64,000 bases of DNA from Iamia majanohamensis. Its GTDB lineage: Bacteria; Actinomycetota; Acidimicrobiia; Acidimicrobiales; Iamiaceae. The translations under genes were made by a program, and so were the position numbers. The stretch spans positions 434,001 through 498,000 of the forward strand of contig NZ_CP116942.1 of the NCBI RefSeq assembly GCF_028532485.1. Direction: 5' to 3'. Under the pieces are notes generated by a model that saw only the letters and a list, made by a program, of their open reading frames with translations, had not been told where the DNA came from and ran no database searches. Shown one piece after another: positions 50,583-59,970 of this stretch; the stretch's first letter is position 1; every line of letters begins with the position of its first letter.

Positions 50583-51730
50583 CCGACCGTCCCCGGGGCC
50601 AGGGCGCCCAGGCCGGCCACCAGGGCGTCGACCTGGGCGTCGGTGTGGGCGGCCGAGAGCGTGACCCGCAGCCGCGACGTGCCGGCCGGGACCGTCGGGG
50701 GTCGGATGGCGGGCACGAGCAGCCCCTGGTCGAGGAGGGTCGCGGCGGCGGCCACGGCGGCGTCCTCCTCGCCCAGCACCACCGGCACGATGGGCGACGG
50801 GTGCCCGGGGCGGAGCCGGTCCACGTGGGCCCGCACCCGCGTGCGCAGGACCTCGCCCTCGGCCGAGCGCACCACGCCCAGCGCGGCCCGCCCGGCGGCG
50901 GCGTCGGCGGGCGAGAGCCCGGTGGTGAAGATGAAGGGCCGGGCCGCGTTCACCAGCAGGTCGCGGAGCGCACCCGAGCAGGCGACGAACCCGCCCAGCG
51001 CGCCCAGGGCCTTGGAGAGCGTGCCGACCCGGACCACCTCGGCGCCGGCGGGCCACGGGCCGGGGTCCGGGCCCAGCACGGCGTGGGCCTCGTCCAGGAC
51101 GAGGAGGGCGTGGTGGCGGGCGCAGACCTCGGCCAGCCCCTCGACGTCGGCCACGTCACCGTCCATGGAGAACACCGCGTCGGTGACCACCACGGCCGGG
51201 CGGTCGTCGGCGGCCAGGAGGCGGTCGACGGCGGCCACGTCGGCGTGCGGCGCGATGGCCAGCTCCCCCCGGGCCAGCCGGCAGCCGTCGACGATGGAGG
51301 CGTGGTTGAGCTCGTCGCTCACGATCCGGGTGCCGGGCCCGGCCAGGGCGGTCAGCACCCCGAGGTTGGCCATGTAGCCCGTGGGGAAGACGAGGGCGGC
51401 GTCGGTGCCCTTCCACGCAGCCAGGTCCTCCTCCAGGGCGTGGTGCGGGGGCCGCGAGCCCACCACCAGCCGGGACGCGGTGGCCCCCGCCCCCCACCGG
51501 TCGAGGGCCTCGTGGGCCGCGGCCAGCACCGCCGGGTGGGCCGAGAGCCCGAGGTAGTCGTTGGACGCGAAGGAGGTGACGGCACGGTCCGCGCCGTCGC
51601 CGTCGAGGTGGCCGGCGGGCCCCAGGGCGTCGAGGCGCCGCACGGTCCGCCAGCGGCCCTCGGCCCGCACCCGGTCGAGGCGGTCGTCGACGGCGGCGGC
51701 CCACGGGGTGGGGTGGTCGGGGAGGGCCAC
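50579..51730 (-). CDS. bioF: 8-amino-7-oxononanoate synthase
   Basis: A 383-residue PLP enzyme. The early FASNDYLGLSAHP segment, the GSRPPHHALEEDLA stretch, DELNHASIVDGCRLARG, the aspartate in LVLDEAHAVLG and the Schiff-base lysine in GTLSKALGALGG are all present. It condenses pimeloyl-ACP or CoA with alanine. The best start is GTG at 51730, 20 bases after bioA; no clear ribosome binding site is seen there, so coupling to bioA is likely. Confidence 0.93.
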   Translation of the reverse strand: MALPDHPTPWAAAVDDRLDRVRAEGRWRTVRRLDALGPAGHLDGDGADRAVTSFASNDYLGLSAHPAVLAAAHEALDRWGAGATASRLVVGSRPPHHALEEDLAAWKGTDAALVFPTGYMANLGVLTALAGPGTRIVSDELNHASIVDGCRLARGELAIAPHADVAAVDRLLAADDRPAVVVTDAVFSMDGDVADVEGLAEVCARHHALLVLDEAHAVLGPDPGPWPAGAEVVRVGTLSKALGALGGFVACSGALRDLLVNAARPFIFTTGLSPADAAAGRAALGVVRSAEGEVLRTRVRAHVDRLRPGHPSPIVPVVLGEEDAAVAAAATLLDQGLLVPAIRPPTVPAGTSRLRVTLSAAHTDAQVDALVAGLGALAPGTVG

Positions 51731-51750
51731 GGTGCGGAGGGGCGCGCCGC

Positions 51751-53079
51751 TCAGGCGCAGACCTCGGTCACGGCCGCCACCAGCACGTCGAGGATCCGCT
51801 CCACCTCGTCCTCGGTGGTGGTGAGCGGGGGCACCACCACGACCACGTCGCCCAGCGGCCGGATGAGGACGCCCCGCTCGACGCAGGCGGCCGACACCCG
51901 TCGGCCCCAGCGGAGGCCGTCGGCGGGCGGGTCCAGCTCGATGCCCGCCATCAGCCCCTGGTGGCGGGCCGCGGCCACGCCCGGGAGCCCGGCCACGCGG
52001 GCGTCGAGGCCGGCGGCCAGCTGGGCCGCCCGGGCCCGGACGTTGGCCAGCACGTCCCACTCCTCGATCAGCTCCAGGTGGCGCCGGGCCACCGCCGCGC
52101 AGAGGGCGTTCCCGCTGAAGGAGTGGCCGTGGTAGAGGGTCCGCTCCGAGAGGTCCTCGCCCAGGAAGGCCCGGTGCACGGGGCCGGCGGCCACCGTGGC
52201 GGCCATGGGCAGGTAGCCGCCGGTGAGGCCCTTGCCCAGGCACAGCAGGTCGGGGCGGACCCCGGCCTGCTCGCAGGCAAAGAGGGTGCCGGTGCGCCCG
52301 AACCCGGTGGCCACCTCGTCGGCCACGAGGAGCACGTCGTGGGCCCGGCACGCCTCGGCCACCGCCCGCAGCGCCTCGGGCGGGTGGGGCCGGATGCCGG
52401 CCGCCCCCTGCACCAGGGGCTCGACGACGACGGCGGCCAGGCTGCTCGCGTGGGTGGCGATGGCGGAGGTGGCCGCCTCCACCGCGCCGGGCCGGTCGAG
52501 GCCCGGGGTGCGCCGGCAGGGGAAGCGCAGCGGGTCGAACACGTCGGTGCCGAACCCGCCGTCGCCGACCGAGAGGGTGCCGACGGTGTCGCCGTGGTAC
52601 GCCTCGCCGAAGGCCAGGTAGGTGGTCCGGGTCGTGATCCCCTGGTTGGTCCAGTGCTGGAACGCGATCTTGAGGGCCTGCTCCACCGCGGCGGCCCCGT
52701 CGGAGGCGAAGAGGGTGCGGGGGTCGTCGACCGGGACCACCCGGGCCAGGGCCTCGCCCAGCTCGATGGCCGCTACGTTCCCGTTGCCGAGCAGGGTGGT
52801 GTGGGCGACCCGGTCGAGCTGGTCGCGCAGGGCGGCGTCGAGCTCGGGGACCCGGTGGCCGAGGGTGGTGACCCAGAGCGAGGAGATGGCGTCGAGGTAG
52901 CGCCGTCCCTCGACGTCGATGACCTCGCGGCCCTCGGCCCGGTCGACGACGACGGGCCGGTTGTCGGCGTAGGCGGCCATCTGGGTGAAGCCGTGCCAGA
53001 GCACGTCGGCGTCGCGGGCGACCCAGGCGTCGTGGGTGGGGGCCGGACGGGTCGAGGGGCGCGACGACGGGGCGGGCAT
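51751..53079 (-). CDS. bioA: Adenosylmethionine-8-amino-7-oxononanoate aminotransferase
   Basis: A 442-residue class III aminotransferase: DADVLWHGFTQMAAY is the BioA-specific N-terminal segment, DGAAAVEQALKIAFQHW binds PLP, DEVATGFGRTG holds the PLP-contacting Asp, and LCLGKGLTGGYLP has the Schiff-base Lys. It makes 7,8-diaminopelargonate with SAM as donor. ATG at 53079 with a TAGCGT -10 7 bases upstream; the upstream in-frame ATG at 53118 lies beyond the promoter. Confidence 0.95.
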   Translation of the reverse strand: MPAPSSRPSTRPAPTHDAWVARDADVLWHGFTQMAAYADNRPVVVDRAEGREVIDVEGRRYLDAISSLWVTTLGHRVPELDAALRDQLDRVAHTTLLGNGNVAAIELGEALARVVPVDDPRTLFASDGAAAVEQALKIAFQHWTNQGITTRTTYLAFGEAYHGDTVGTLSVGDGGFGTDVFDPLRFPCRRTPGLDRPGAVEAATSAIATHASSLAAVVVEPLVQGAAGIRPHPPEALRAVAEACRAHDVLLVADEVATGFGRTGTLFACEQAGVRPDLLCLGKGLTGGYLPMAATVAAGPVHRAFLGEDLSERTLYHGHSFSGNALCAAVARRHLELIEEWDVLANVRARAAQLAAGLDARVAGLPGVAAARHQGLMAGIELDPPADGLRWGRRVSAACVERGVLIRPLGDVVVVVPPLTTTEDEVERILDVLVAAVTEVCA

Positions 53080-53086
53080 CGGCCGC

Positions 53087-53092
53087 ACGCTA
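53087..53092 (-). promoter_or_regulatory. -10 element TAGCGT, leaderless start of bioA
   Basis: TAGCGT ends 7 bases before the bioA ATG. Its TAG is also the stop codon (53092-53090) of the upstream membrane-protein gene. Confidence 0.55.
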
Positions 53093-53713
53093 CCGAGGCG
53101 TCCCCTCCGGGGGCCCATCCCCGCCGGCGTCCGCCGGGGGCGGGGGGCCTCCTGCGGCCTCGGCCAGGCGACGGCGCAGGTGGGCGATCTCGGCCGCCTC
53201 CAGCAGGCGCCGGGTGAGGCCGCCCAGGTCGCCGAGGGCGCGGGCGTGGGGCCGCCGCCCCCGGGCCAGGGCCCAGGTGAACCCCAGGGCCTCGCCGAGG
53301 GACACGGGGACGCCGGCGTCGGCCAGCACGTCGCCCAGCCGGCCGCGCGCCGCGGCCGCGTCGGCCCGCAGGTGGCGGGCCCGGCGGGGCAGGGCGAGTC
53401 GGCGGAGGACCACCACGGCGAGCAGCAGGCCGAGCCGGACGGCCACCGCGACCACCACCAGCAGGGCGCCGAGGGCGATCAGCGGCCACCCCGGGTCGAC
53501 CGGGATGCTGAGGCCCATGGCGGCGAGGCCGAGGGCGCCGAGCACCCAGGCCAGCCAGGCGAACCCGTCGACGCGCGCGGCCGCCACCTCGCCCGCGACC
53601 CAGCGGGCCAGCAGCAGGCCCTGGGCCGAGGTCGACCGCCAGCCGCCCCGGTCGGTGCGGTGGGCCGGCAGGGGCGCGGCGTCGGTCGGCCCGTCTGGCG
53701 TCCCGGTGCTCAC
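53090..53713 (-). CDS. Small membrane protein, unknown function
   Basis: A 207-residue protein with two membrane helices near residues 48-65 and 75-105 (FAWLAWVLGALGLAAMGL and LIALGALLVVVAVAVRLGLLLAVVV) and a long basic/Pro-rich C-terminal tail that looks helical. No known domain is recognised. It overlaps the HEAT-repeat gene by 4 bases (GTGA) and its TAG stop forms part of the bioA promoter, so it is bound to this arrangement. Confidence 0.65.
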   Translation of the reverse strand: MSTGTPDGPTDAAPLPAHRTDRGGWRSTSAQGLLLARWVAGEVAAARVDGFAWLAWVLGALGLAAMGLSIPVDPGWPLIALGALLVVVAVAVRLGLLLAVVVLRRLALPRRARHLRADAAAARGRLGDVLADAGVPVSLGEALGFTWALARGRRPHARALGDLGGLTRRLLEAAEIAHLRRRLAEAAGGPPPPADAGGDGPPEGTPR

Positions 53714-54372
53714 CGGGCCAGGTCCTCGGCCGCCTGGCGCACCTGCCAGTCGCGGTCGTCGGCCGCCCGGGCCAGGGCGGCCTCGACCTCGGGGCCGTCG
53801 AACGGGGCCAGGGCCAGCACCGCCCGGCGGCGCACGGTGGCCTTGTCGCGCGTGGCGGCCAGCACCGCGGGCAGGGCCCGGGCGTCGCCGATGGCCCCCA
53901 GCGCGGCCACCGCGGCCTCCCGCACCAGCGCGTCGTCGTGCTCGGTGGCCAGTCCGGCCAGGCGGTCGACGGCGCCGGCCTCGGGCGGGACCCGCTCGCC
54001 GCTGGCCCACGCCGCGGTCTCGACCACGCCGGGGTCGGGGTCGTCGAGCAGGCCGAGGATCGTCACCGCCGCCGCCGGTCCGCGACCGGGTGCGCCTTCG
54101 GCCGCGCCGGCGAGGGCGGCGACCTCCTCGGCGGCCCGGCGCCGCACCCTCGGGTCGGGGTCGGCCACCGCCGCGGCCAGGTCGTCGCCGTCGAGGGCCC
54201 CGGCCCGGCGCAGCCCGCCCAGGGCGGTGGCCCGGACCCCCGGGTCGCGGTCGGAGCGGGCCCGGCGCAGCGCGCCCACGTCCCCCCGGTGACCGGCCTC
54301 GGCCGCCGCCGCCCGACGCTCGGGCGCGGGCGCGCCGGGGCCCCCTCCGCTGCCCTCGTCCTCGCCGGCCAC
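53710..54372 (-). CDS. HEAT-repeat protein
   Basis: A 220-residue protein composed of PBS-lyase-type HEAT repeats: RDPGVRATALGGLRRAG, ADPDPRVRRRAAEEVAAL, LVREAAVAALGAIGDA, KATVRRRAVLALAPF and DRDWQVRQAAEDLAR. No catalytic motif; such arrays bind proteins or act as adaptors. The GTG at 54372 was chosen because it precedes the first repeat closely; no clear promoter was found. It is translationally coupled to the downstream small membrane protein. Confidence 0.75.
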   Translation of the reverse strand: MAGEDEGSGGGPGAPAPERRAAAAEAGHRGDVGALRRARSDRDPGVRATALGGLRRAGALDGDDLAAAVADPDPRVRRRAAEEVAALAGAAEGAPGRGPAAAVTILGLLDDPDPGVVETAAWASGERVPPEAGAVDRLAGLATEHDDALVREAAVAALGAIGDARALPAVLAATRDKATVRRRAVLALAPFDGPEVEAALARAADDRDWQVRQAAEDLAR

Positions 54373-54450
54373 CGGACCAGTGGAGCACGCGGGGCGGGGC
54401 CCGGCCACCGCCCGCCCCGGGCCCGCCGGGTCTGGCAGGCTCTCAGGCTC

Positions 54451-55602
54451 GTGGAGACCGACGACGCCCCGCCCCCGGTCGCGCCCGGCGCGCCCGCCGT
54501 CGCGGACCCCGTCGCCCCGCCCCCGCCCCTGCGCCCGCCCCGGGCGCGGTGGCATCCGATCTGGTGGGTGCTGGGGACCTGCCTGGTGCTGGTCGCCCTC
54601 CTGGTGGGGGCGGCGGGCGTGGTGCGCGCTCCCTACGTCGTGTTCGCCCCCGGGTCGGCCTTCGACACCGAGGAGGCCATCTCCACGCCGGGCACCGAGT
54701 CCTACCCCTCCGACGGCGAGGTGCTCTTCCTCACCGTGTCGCTGCGGGGCGCCAGCCGCCAGATCGGCTACGTGGAGGCGGCCGTGGGGTGGCTGCGGGG
54801 CGACTACGACGTGGCCCCCCGCAAGGCGATCATCGGTGACCAGACCGGGGCCGAGAACCGCCAGCAGAGCCTCCAGGCCATGACCGGCTCCCAGGAGGTG
54901 GCGAGCAAGGTCGCCCTCGAGCACCTCGGCTACGACGTGCCCACCGAGGGCACCGGCGCCCAGGTCCTGAGCGTGGTCCGGGACGCGCCGGTCGCCGAGG
55001 TGCTTGCCCCCGGCGACGTCATCGTCGGCGTCGACGGCGAGGAGATCGACCTCGACTCCCAGCTGCGCGCCGCGCTGGCCGACGAGGCGCCGGGCGACGA
55101 GGTCGCGCTGGCCGTGCAGCGCGGGGGCGAGGGTGACCCGGTCGACGTCGCCACCGAGCTGGTGGCCGACCCCGAGGACACCGAGCGGGCCCTGCTCGGC
55201 GTGGGCGTGGCGACCCGTGACCTGTCCTACGAGCTCCCCTTCCCGGTCGACATCGACACCGAGGACGTGGGCGGGCCCTCGGCCGGGCTGGCCCTCACCC
55301 TGGGCATCCTCGACCACCTGACGCCGGGGTCGCTGACCGGCGGCATCGACGTGGCCACCACCGGCACCATGGAGCCCGACGGCACCGTGGGCGAGGTCGG
55401 GGGCGTGGCCCAGAAGGCGGTGGCCGCCCGCGCCGCCGGGGCCACGCTCATGCTCGTCCCCGAGGCCGAGCTCGACGACGCCACCCGCCTCGCCCCCGAG
55501 GACCTCCGGGTGGTGGGGGTCGCCGACCTCGACGACGCCCTGGCGGCCCTGGCCGAGGTGGGGGGCAACGCCCTGGAGCTCGACACCAGCGGCGGCGGTT
55601 GA
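54451..55602 (+). CDS. PDZ-Lon-like protease (YlbL family)
   Basis: A 383-residue protein: Pro-rich N-terminus, one membrane helix (about 33-54), a PDZ-like domain (about 165-245) and a Lon-type protease domain at the end. The catalytic dyad is S277 in GGPSAGLA and K322 in VAQKAVAA. The intact dyad and layout match the S16 YlbL proteins. It acts outside the membrane or at its surface, perhaps processing envelope or signalling proteins. GTG at 54451; a CAGGCT 9 bases upstream is a poor -10. Confidence 0.88.
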   Translation: METDDAPPPVAPGAPAVADPVAPPPPLRPPRARWHPIWWVLGTCLVLVALLVGAAGVVRAPYVVFAPGSAFDTEEAISTPGTESYPSDGEVLFLTVSLRGASRQIGYVEAAVGWLRGDYDVAPRKAIIGDQTGAENRQQSLQAMTGSQEVASKVALEHLGYDVPTEGTGAQVLSVVRDAPVAEVLAPGDVIVGVDGEEIDLDSQLRAALADEAPGDEVALAVQRGGEGDPVDVATELVADPEDTERALLGVGVATRDLSYELPFPVDIDTEDVGGPSAGLALTLGILDHLTPGSLTGGIDVATTGTMEPDGTVGEVGGVAQKAVAARAAGATLMLVPEAELDDATRLAPEDLRVVGVADLDDALAALAEVGGNALELDTSGGG

Positions 55603-55614
55603 CCCCGCCCGGCC

Positions 55615-58290
55615 ATGACGACCACCGCCACCCTCGTCCAGCTGGCGGCGGAGCTGACCCTGTTCCTCGTCGCCCTGGCCGGGGCGGGCCTGTCGCTGCG
55701 CCACGGGTTGCTCGGCCTCGACCGGGCCGCCCGCCTCCTGCTGGTGGTCGGCTTCGCCGTCCTCGCCGTCGCCGCCTTCCTGGTCGGCTCGCTCACCGTC
55801 GACCGGGCCTCCGACCCCGCCGCCCTGGCCGCGGTGCGCGTGGCGGGGGCGGCCATCGTGGCCCTGGGGGCGCTCCGGTGGGCGGGGAGCCGGGTCGGCC
55901 GCCCCGTGCTCCTGGCCGGCCTGGGCCTGCTGGCGGTGGCCGCGGTGCTCGACGCCCAGGGGGTCGAGGTGGGCGACGGCGGGGTGGGGGCCGAGCCCCT
56001 GGTGCTGGCCGCGGCCCTGGTGATGGGGGCCGCGGTGGTGGTGGCCGGGCGCCACACCATCCCGGGCCGCATCGGCACGAGCGTGGCCGCCATCCTCCTT
56101 GCCGTCATCCTGCTCGTCTCGGTGGCCCTGTCCACGGTGATCAGCGCCACGGTGGAGGACGAGGCCCTCCGCCGCGACGGCATCCAGGTCGAGGCCGAGG
56201 CCGAGGCGGCGCGGCGCGAGGCCGAGGCCGCCCTCGACGAGGCCACCCTCGCGGCCGCCTCCCTCGCTGCCGGGCGCGGCGACCAGCTGCGGGCCCTCGC
56301 CACCGACCCCGGCGGCCCCGCCGCCCCGGCCGCCCGCCAGGAGCTGGGCTCGGCCCTCGCCGTCCTGGCCGGACCCGACGGCCTGGCGGTCTCGGGGCCG
56401 GTCGTCGTGGTCGGGCCCACGGGTGTGCCCGAGGCGGCGGCGCCCGCCTCGCTCGACGGGTCGACCCGCCTGGCCCTCGGGGGCGACCCCGTGGTGGAGG
56501 AGGCGCGCGAGCTCGACGCGCCCCGCCAGGGCGTGACCGCGGTGGGGACCGACGCCTACGCGCTGGCCGCGGCGCCGCTCCGCGTCGACGGGGAGGAGGG
56601 GCGGACCACCGCGGGCGTCCTGGTGGTGGCCCGGCCCCTCGACGCCACCTTCCTCCGGCGCCAGGGGGGCGACGAGGCCGACGGCCGGGCCCTCGTGACC
56701 CGCGAGGGGGTGGTGGCCGAGGAGGGGCCCCAGCCGACGCCCGAGGTGGTGGCCGAGCAGGCGGCCACCGCCCTCGGCTCCGACGCGCCCCAGGAGGCGG
56801 TGGTGGGCGGGCGCATCGTCGTGGCCCGCCCGGTGGGCTCCGAGGGCCTGCCGCCGGAGCTGGCCCTGGTGCTCTCGGGGCCCACCGATCGCGTCGGTCG
56901 CACCCGGGAGGACATCTACCGGTCCCTCTTCCTCGTGGCCCTGGCCGCGGGCCTGGGCGGCATGGCCCTGGCCACGCTGGTCGGCGAGCGCATCGGGGGC
57001 GGCATCCGGCGCCTCACCGCGGCGGCGTCGCGGATCCGGGAGGGCGACCTCGAGGCCCGGGCCGCGGTCGACCGCGAGGACGAGCTGGGCGAGCTGTCCT
57101 CCACCTTCGACGCCATGGCTGGGTCGCTGCGGGGCCTCACCGGCGAGCTCCGGGAGACGGCCGCCTCCGAGGCCCGCCTGCGCGCCCGGCTGGAGACGGT
57201 GTTCGCCGGGGTCACCGAGGCGGTGGTGGCCACCGACGGCGACGGGCGGGTGACCGAGGCCAACCGGGCCGCCGAGGAGCTGCTCGGGGGCCGCCGGGCC
57301 GACCTCGTCGACCGTCCCCTCGTGGAGGTGGTGGCCCTGCGCGACGCCGAGGGGGCGTCGGTCGTGCTCGAGGCCCCGCCGTCGGGCCCCGTCGTGGTGG
57401 CCGGCGACCTCGACCCCACCGACGGCTCCGACCCGGTCCCGGTGGTCGGGACCCTGGCCCGCCTGCGCGACGAGGACGGCGCCGGGGCGGGCACCGTCGT
57501 CGTGCTGCGCGACGTCCGCCGGGAGCGGGCCCTGGAGGTGGCCAAGCGCGACTTCCTGGCCAACATCGGCCACGAGCTCCGGACCCCCCTCACCCCCATC
57601 AAGGGCTACGCCGGGGTGCTGCGCCGTCGGGCGCCGACCCCCGACCAGGCCCGCGACTGGGCCGAGGGCATCTCCGCCGGGGTCACGCGCCTCGAGCACC
57701 TCGTCGACCGCCTGGTGGCCTTCTCGGCCCTCTCGGCCGGGGCCGAGGTCGGCGGCGGCCCCGCGCCCGACGCGGTCGACGCCTCGGCCCTGGTCCGGGA
57801 GGTGGCGGCGGCCTGGACCGCCCGGGTCGACGGGGACCGGACGGTGCGGGCCCCCGCGGGGGGCGAGGAGCTGGCGGTGGAGGGGGTCCGGGACCAGCTC
57901 CGCCTGGCCCTCGACGAGCTGGTCGACAACGCCGTCCGCTTCTCGCCCGCGGGGTCGCCGGTGCGGGTCGAGGCCGCCGCCGAGGACGACGTCGACCTCG
58001 GTCCCGTGGTCGCCCTCACCGTCGGCGACCAGGGCACCTCGGACGCCACCGTGCTGGAGGAGGCGGTCGCCGCCTTCCGCCAGGGCGACGCCTCCGCCAC
58101 CCGCGCGCGGGACGGCCTGGGCCTGGGCCTGGCGCTCAGCGAGCGCATCGCCGTGGCCCACGGGGGGCGGCTGCGCATCGTCGCCCCTTCCTCGGGGGGC
58201 ACCGACGTCTCTATTCTCGTGCCCGTGGTCACGCGCGCGCCGGGGGCCGTCGACGCCCCGCCCGACCCCGATCCGGGGGGCGCGCGGTGA
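55615..58290 (+). CDS. Orphan sensor histidine kinase (HAMP-PAS-HisKA)
   Basis: An 891-residue kinase. The first about 170 residues have several membrane helices, followed by an extracytoplasmic sensor domain (about 185-430), a further helix, HAMP (about 460-510), PAS (about 530-630), HisKA with H653 (FLANIGHELRTPLTP) and HATPase (LDELVDNAVRFSPAGSP, GLGLGLALSERIAVAHGG). The G1 box reads VGDQGTS, unlike the usual DxGxG. No response regulator is near, so it is an orphan. It follows the Lon-like protease by 12 bases and overlaps the FecR-like gene by 4. Confidence 0.88.
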   Translation: MTTTATLVQLAAELTLFLVALAGAGLSLRHGLLGLDRAARLLLVVGFAVLAVAAFLVGSLTVDRASDPAALAAVRVAGAAIVALGALRWAGSRVGRPVLLAGLGLLAVAAVLDAQGVEVGDGGVGAEPLVLAAALVMGAAVVVAGRHTIPGRIGTSVAAILLAVILLVSVALSTVISATVEDEALRRDGIQVEAEAEAARREAEAALDEATLAAASLAAGRGDQLRALATDPGGPAAPAARQELGSALAVLAGPDGLAVSGPVVVVGPTGVPEAAAPASLDGSTRLALGGDPVVEEARELDAPRQGVTAVGTDAYALAAAPLRVDGEEGRTTAGVLVVARPLDATFLRRQGGDEADGRALVTREGVVAEEGPQPTPEVVAEQAATALGSDAPQEAVVGGRIVVARPVGSEGLPPELALVLSGPTDRVGRTREDIYRSLFLVALAAGLGGMALATLVGERIGGGIRRLTAAASRIREGDLEARAAVDREDELGELSSTFDAMAGSLRGLTGELRETAASEARLRARLETVFAGVTEAVVATDGDGRVTEANRAAEELLGGRRADLVDRPLVEVVALRDAEGASVVLEAPPSGPVVVAGDLDPTDGSDPVPVVGTLARLRDEDGAGAGTVVVLRDVRRERALEVAKRDFLANIGHELRTPLTPIKGYAGVLRRRAPTPDQARDWAEGISAGVTRLEHLVDRLVAFSALSAGAEVGGGPAPDAVDASALVREVAAAWTARVDGDRTVRAPAGGEELAVEGVRDQLRLALDELVDNAVRFSPAGSPVRVEAAAEDDVDLGPVVALTVGDQGTSDATVLEEAVAAFRQGDASATRARDGLGLGLALSERIAVAHGGRLRIVAPSSGGTDVSILVPVVTRAPGAVDAPPDPDPGGAR

Positions 58291-59920
58291 CGCCCCTGCT
58301 CGCGCCCGACCGGGCCGACCCCGGCGACCCGGCCGGTCCGGCCGGTCGGGCCGAGGGCGAGACGGCCGCGGGGTCGACCGGGCGCGTCGACCGGCTGCGC
58401 CGCCTCTGGGTCGTGCCCGCCGCCGTGGTCGTGGTGGCGGCGCTGGCGCTCCTCCCGCGGGTCGGCGACGGGGGGCCGGGTCCGGGCGAGGCCCGCGTCG
58501 AGGTCGACGGGACGGCCGCCGTGGTCCGCGACGACGGGGTGGCCACCACCGTCACCGACGACACCGTGGCCCTCGGCCCCGGCGACGTGCTCGAGGTGGT
58601 GGAGGGCCAGGCCCGCTTCACCCTCGCCGAGGAGGTGCGCCTCGAGGGACGGGCCGAGCCGTCCGTGGGTGGGCGCTCGGGCACCACCGTGGAGATGGGC
58701 TCCGTGCCCGAGCTCCTCGCCGGGCCCCTGCTCGTCGAGGCGCCCACCCCCGTCCGGGTCGCGGCCGCCGGCTCCACCACCACCGTCGGTCCGGACGCCG
58801 ACGGCGACGGTGCCGCGCACCTCCTCCGCCGGCTGGGCCTGGGCGTGGGCTCCTACGCCGGGGCGGTCGAGGTCGACTCCGCCGGCCGCACCGTCGACCT
58901 GCCGCGCTGGCGCCGGGTGGAGGTGGCCGCCGTCGGGGCCCCGGGCCCCGCCGACCTGCCCCTGCGCTACTCCGCCACCGACCCCTGGGACCGCCGGTTC
59001 CTCGGCGACGCCCTGGCCATCGACCGCCAGCTGGCCCCGCTCCTGCGGGGCCTGTCGGCCACCGGGGCGCCCGACCTCACCGACCCCGCCGCCCTGCGCA
59101 CCGTGGTCGCCGGCCTGCCCGGTCCGGCCACCCTGGCCCCGCTGCTCGCCGACCTCCCGGCCGCCGACGACGCCCTCGTGCTCGGGGCCGTGGCCGCGGC
59201 CGGCACGGGCGGCACCTTCACCGAGCGGTGGGAGGCGGCCGCCGCCTTCCGCGCCGACGGCGCCGAGTGGGGGCTGGTCGCGACCGACCAGGGCGTGGGC
59301 CCCGCCGCGCTCCTCGACCGGGTGCGCGACGCCGTCGACGAGGCCTTCGCCGGGGCGGTCGACGCCGACCCCGACGAGGTGGCCGCGGGCCCGCCCGCCG
59401 CCGACGGCGGGGCCGGCGCGCCCACCGCCGACGCGGCCCTCAGCCCGGCGCCGACCACCGCCCCGCCCGCGGGCGCGGCCGGGACCGCCGGGGGCGCCGA
59501 CACCGGGACCGGCAGCGACGGGGCCGCCGGGGCGCGCCCGCCGGCGGCGCCACGGGGGGTGGGTCCGCGGGCACGGGTGCCGGCGGCCCCGGCTCGGGGT
59601 CGGGCGGGGCCGGGTCCGGTGGCGTCGGCGGGGCCACCGACGGCCTCGGCGGGGTGGTCGACGGGGTCGGCGGCGGGGTCGAGGGGGCCACCGACGGCCT
59701 GGGTGGCGTGGTGACGGGGGCCGGCGAGACGGCCGGTGGCGTCGTCAGCGGGGCCGGCGGCACCGTCGGCGGCCCGGTCGGCGGCGTGGTGAGCGGGGCC
59801 GGGGGTGCGGTGTCCGGGGCCGGGGGCACCGTCGGGGGCGTGGTCGACGACGCCGGCGACCTGCTCGGCGGGGTGGTGGGCGGGCTCGGCAGCGCCGGGT
59901 CCGGCCTGCTCGGGGGCTGA
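58287..59920 (+). pseudogene. FecR-like membrane protein with a probable -1 frameshift in its Gly-rich tail
   Basis: The reading frame starts with GTG at 58287, overlapping the kinase stop (GTGA). It has a cytoplasmic stretch, one membrane helix (WVVPAAVVVVAALALLP) and a FecR-like extracytoplasmic beta domain (GEARVEVDG and LEVVEGQARFTLAEEVRLEG), then an Ala/Pro/Thr linker. At about 59515-59550 the coding signal passes from this frame to the -1 frame. In the first frame the tail turns into Arg/Pro-rich sequence and stops at 59714. In the other, a Gly/Ala/Val repeat tail (GLGGVVDGVGGGVEGATDG) ends with GSGLLGG at 59920. One missing base in a GC-rich run, a true frameshift or programmed slippage would explain this. 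Confidence 0.6.
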
Positions 59921-59970
59921 AGGGGCCCGACCGCCCACCCGTCCGGGGCGTGTGACCGGTGCCGCACCAG

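Noticed and set aside
53710-58161. 1483-codon open frame on the minus strand
   Set aside because: Only its first-strand end (53710-54372, HEAT repeats) is real. The rest is antisense to the Lon-like protease and kinase genes, with Gly/Arg/His/Glu-rich low-complexity translation typical of GC-rich shadow frames.
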